From Phycisphaerales bacterium (GTDB lineage Bacteria; Planctomycetota; Phycisphaerae; Phycisphaerales; SM1A02), in the NCBI GenBank assembly GCA_007125255.1, contig SLDM01000057.1:1-7059 (forward strand): a DNA stretch of 7,059 bases. Direction: 5' to 3'. The notes under the pieces are model-generated. The model was not told the origin of the DNA and searched no databases. It saw only the letters and a list, made by a program, of their open reading frames with translations. The position numbers and the translations under genes were made by a program. The stretch's first letter is position 1, and each line of letters starts with the position of its first letter. Below are positions 5,337 through 7,059 of this stretch, piece by piece.

Positions 5337-5448
5337 TCCGTCACTCAGTCACTCAGTCACTTCGTCACTTTCCCTCCGTGCCTTCGTGCCTACGTGCCCT
5401 TCTTCGTTACTTCGTCACTTCGTCACTCTCCCTCCGTACCTCCGTGCC
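5337..5448. repeat. Right octamer arm, two repeat flavours alternating
   Basis: Consecutive 8-bp units come in blocks. TCCGTCAC, TCAGTCAC twice and TTCGTCAC (5337-5368) are followed by TCCGTGCC, TTCGTGCC, TACGTGCC (5375-5398). Next come TTCGTTAC and TTCGTCAC twice (5403-5426), then TCCGTACC and TCCGTGCC (5433-5448). Short pyrimidine linkers such as TTTCCC and TCTCCC separate the blocks. The first kind is the reverse complement of the left-arm unit. Confidence 0.85.
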
Positions 5449-5484
5449 TCTCTCTATGCCTCGCACTTCAGTGACCGATGACAG

Positions 5485-5529
5485 AAAGAAATACATCGCT
5501 GGCCATCCAGATGACAGCCAACGATGTAT
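5485..5529 (-). terminator. Intrinsic terminator of the HAF-repeat protein gene
   Basis: On the minus strand ATACATCGTTGGC (5529-5517) pairs with GCCAGCGATGTAT (5503-5491), a 13-bp stem with one G-U pair and a 13-base loop. It is followed by the U-rich TTCTTTCTGT. It lies 97 bases past the stop codon at 5626. The stem is symmetric but the flanking T-rich tract is only on the minus-strand side. Confidence 0.7.
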
Positions 5530-5625
5530 GACTTTGACGCAGGGACAGTGCCGTGGTGCCTGCGCGGTACAGGGAACTGAGTTCCTTCCAATTCCGGCCA
5601 TCGGCGAATGCGGGCTTGCGAAGGG

Positions 5626-6852
5626 TTACCCCCAGCTGTCCAGAAGGGCGAGCAGGTCAAAGACGTCGACCACCCCGTCACCATTGATGTCCGCGGCACA
5701 GTTGTACGGTTCGCACGCGCCCCACTGGTCGAGCAACTGGAGGAGATCGAAGACATCAACGCTTCCATCAAGCGTCAGGTCGGCCGGATTGAGCCGGATC
5801 AACCACCCCCACTGGGTCTCGGTTTCGGGGTTGATCGTCACGCCCACGATCGCGTGGCCGCTGTTGGACATGCCAAACACGCTGCCGTCGTTGTTGAACG
5901 GCGAGGGAAGGCCCGCAAGCTGCCAGCCTTTGAAGTCGACCCCGAACGAGTTTTCCATCGTCTCCTGCAGAACCCGTGAACCATTGACCGGGTCCCACAC
6001 GAAGATTTCCCGCGCCGATGGATTTGAGCCGGTATTCAGGCCGACCAGCCAGGAACCGTCGAAGTTCGCAGCGGTGACGGCATTGGCGACCGAAGCCGAC
6101 GGGATCACCGACGGAATCTCGTGAATGTTCATCTCTTCATCCCAGTACACCGCAACGTAACCATCGTCGAAGCCGATGTCGGCCTGTCCGCCAATGATCT
6201 TCCCGTTGCCGGAAATCGCCTGGGTCGTGCTGTACTCGTCGAAGCCGGGCAGGAAGCCGAGGCCGACCATGCCGGTTCTTTCGGTCCACCGGTACGCCTG
6301 GGGATCGCTGATCCCCACGACGATTGAGCCGGCGCTGGAAATGGCGGTTGCAAGCACAGGAAAGTCGTCAGTTTCCAGCTCGCCAAGGTCGGTGATGCCG
6401 TCCTCCGTCCAGCGCGCCGCAGCATAAAATGGGCTGCCTGGTGGGAAAGCGCGGCCGGCGGCGAAGTTGCCATCATCCGAAACTGAGGTTGGCTGGAAAT
6501 TGCCAAATTCCTCTGTTCCCTGGAGGACTTCCATGACGCCATCGACCCATCGCACGCCGGTCGATCCATCCTGGCCGACGATCACCCCGCCGTCGTAGCT
6601 CACATCCCACGCCTGCGAATTGTTCGCGGTGAAGGGCAGTTCAACGAGGCCGGTGGCATCGGTCCAGTAAAAGGCACGCTGGTCGGGGAACGCGCCGCTG
6701 GTGCCGACGACCGTTGAACCATCGCCGGAAACGGCGCGGACGACGGTGACCGAGTCGCCGGGCAGCGGTGGAATCGCAATGAATTCCTGGGCCGCCGCGT
6801 GTGAAGCTGCCAGAACCGCCGCGGCGGTCGTGATCAAGAGAGTGTTGCGCAT
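5626..6852 (-). CDS. Secreted HAF-repeat (beta-propeller-like) protein with dockerin-like tail
   Basis: Encodes 408 residues from the ATG at 6852, supported by AAGGAA 6 bases upstream. An in-frame ATG at 6906 would add 18 charged residues before the signal peptide and is rejected. Residues 1-21 are a clear signal peptide (MRNTLLITTAAAVLAASHAAA, cut before QEF). The body (~30-355) contains about six or seven degenerate repeats of the form A-V/I-S-x-D/N-G-x-x-V-V-G ... Y/R-W-T, for example AVSGDGSTVVG (40-50), SVSDDGNFAAG (123-133), AISSAGSIVVG (170-180) and AISGNGKIIGG (212-222). This is the HAF-type repeat of extracellular proteins. The tail has two EF-hand-like loops, DLTLDGSVDVFD (358-369) and DINGDGVVDVFD (388-399), with C380 and C385 between, as in the nearby protease. 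Function is unknown; probably structural, binding or surface-associated. Its own terminator lies at 5485-5529. Confidence 0.88.
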   Translation of the reverse strand: MRNTLLITTAAAVLAASHAAAQEFIAIPPLPGDSVTVVRAVSGDGSTVVGTSGAFPDQRAFYWTDATGLVELPFTANNSQAWDVSYDGGVIVGQDGSTGVRWVDGVMEVLQGTEEFGNFQPTSVSDDGNFAAGRAFPPGSPFYAAARWTEDGITDLGELETDDFPVLATAISSAGSIVVGISDPQAYRWTERTGMVGLGFLPGFDEYSTTQAISGNGKIIGGQADIGFDDGYVAVYWDEEMNIHEIPSVIPSASVANAVTAANFDGSWLVGLNTGSNPSAREIFVWDPVNGSRVLQETMENSFGVDFKGWQLAGLPSPFNNDGSVFGMSNSGHAIVGVTINPETETQWGWLIRLNPADLTLDGSVDVFDLLQLLDQWGACEPYNCAADINGDGVVDVFDLLALLDSWG

Positions 6853-7037
6853 CTTTTCTTCCTTATTTTCCTTTACGGTTCCATGTGGGCCAATCAAGTC
6901 CGCCACGCGATCACCCCCCCGCGACGGCAGGTCGGCCCGAGGACGCTTGGCCCTCAGCCGCCGGCACGCCTGACGATCGAACGGTGTCCAAGGCGACTAT
7001 AACCCCGCAGATCGCCGCGCCCAGAACTTTATCAAAT

Positions 7038-7051
7038 TTTTCATATGAAAA
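7038..7051. promoter_or_regulatory. AT-rich palindrome upstream of the HAF-repeat gene
   Basis: TTTTCATATGAAAA is a perfect 14-bp palindrome inside an AT-rich patch (about 7028-7055), in otherwise GC-rich DNA. Allowing one bulge, AAA/TTT extends the symmetry. It lies about 190 bp from the HAF gene start and at the window edge, so it could serve that gene or one to the right. A TATAGT minus-10-like hexamer sits on the minus strand at 7001-6996, but no convincing minus-35 accompanies it. Confidence 0.35.
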
Positions 7052-7059
7052 TTTCGTGG

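Larger units (their letters stand above)
5100..5448. mobile_element. Composite repeat element: facing octamer arms around a dRS3-like hairpin
   Basis: Outer ends are inverted GGCACGGA (5100-5107) and TCCGTGCC (5441-5448). Inside them, a left arm of GTRACRRA-type octamers faces right-arm octamers that are their reverse complement. The centre carries an 8-bp-stem hairpin. Nothing here encodes a credible protein or transposase. The layout resembles a non-autonomous, MITE-like insertion lodged between two transcription terminators, but no target-site duplication is evident, so mobility is inference. Confidence 0.45.

Noticed and set aside
5100..5448. CRISPR array
   Set aside because: The octamers are contiguous or nearly so, with no unique spacers of constant length and no cas genes.
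5186..6124. Plus-strand frame of 312 residues
   Set aside because: It translates the octamer repeats and the antisense of the HAF gene. It contains repeat-derived Ser/Arg/His strings rather than protein-like sequence.
7045..7059. ATG AAA ATT TCG TGG at the right edge as a gene start
   Set aside because: Only five codons are visible, there is no ribosome site, and the ATG lies inside a palindrome, so it cannot be supported.

Overview
The window looks like a GC-rich chromosome segment from a planctomycete, most likely of the Phycisphaerae. The main pointer is that two unrelated secreted proteins end in the same dockerin-like tail, a doubled D-x-N-x-D-G-VVDVFDLL-x-LLD-x-WG unit with a Cys pair between copies. 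Tails of this kind are common in exported Phycisphaerae proteins. The placement is inference from protein style, not from a marker gene.

Left part (1-1456, minus strand): a run of small genes reads toward the left edge. The last one is the most unusual object here. It is an open-ended gene, 515 to beyond base 1, whose first ~50 residues are a CsrA/RsmA RNA-binding domain. They are followed by a charged linker and a domain that reads like a response-regulator receiver with several catalytic positions changed. Upstream lie two small hypothetical genes (553-768 and 984-1256), a doubtful third (1253-1456) and possible sigma-28-like promoter motifs. A G/C-rich gene-free stretch (1543-1822) follows.

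Middle (1823-5089): a secreted subtilisin-family (S8) protease with a dockerin-like tail (minus) is divergent from metK (plus), which encodes S-adenosylmethionine synthetase. The 334-bp gap between them holds a good housekeeping promoter for metK, a perfect inverted repeat that could be an operator, and a leader hairpin. metK ends in a textbook intrinsic terminator.

Right part (5100-7059): between metK and the next gene sits a repeat element of about 350 bp. Two outer arms made of degenerate 8-bp repeats face each other, and between them is a hairpin of the widespread dRS3-like type. A terminator then closes a minus-strand gene for a secreted HAF-repeat (beta-propeller-like) protein, again with the dockerin-like tail. 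The right edge carries an AT-rich 14-bp palindrome in its upstream region.

No pathway visibly links metK to its neighbours. The protease and the HAF protein probably share a cell-surface or export fate through their common tail. The CsrA-receiver cluster appears to be a separate regulatory locus, possibly motility-linked.
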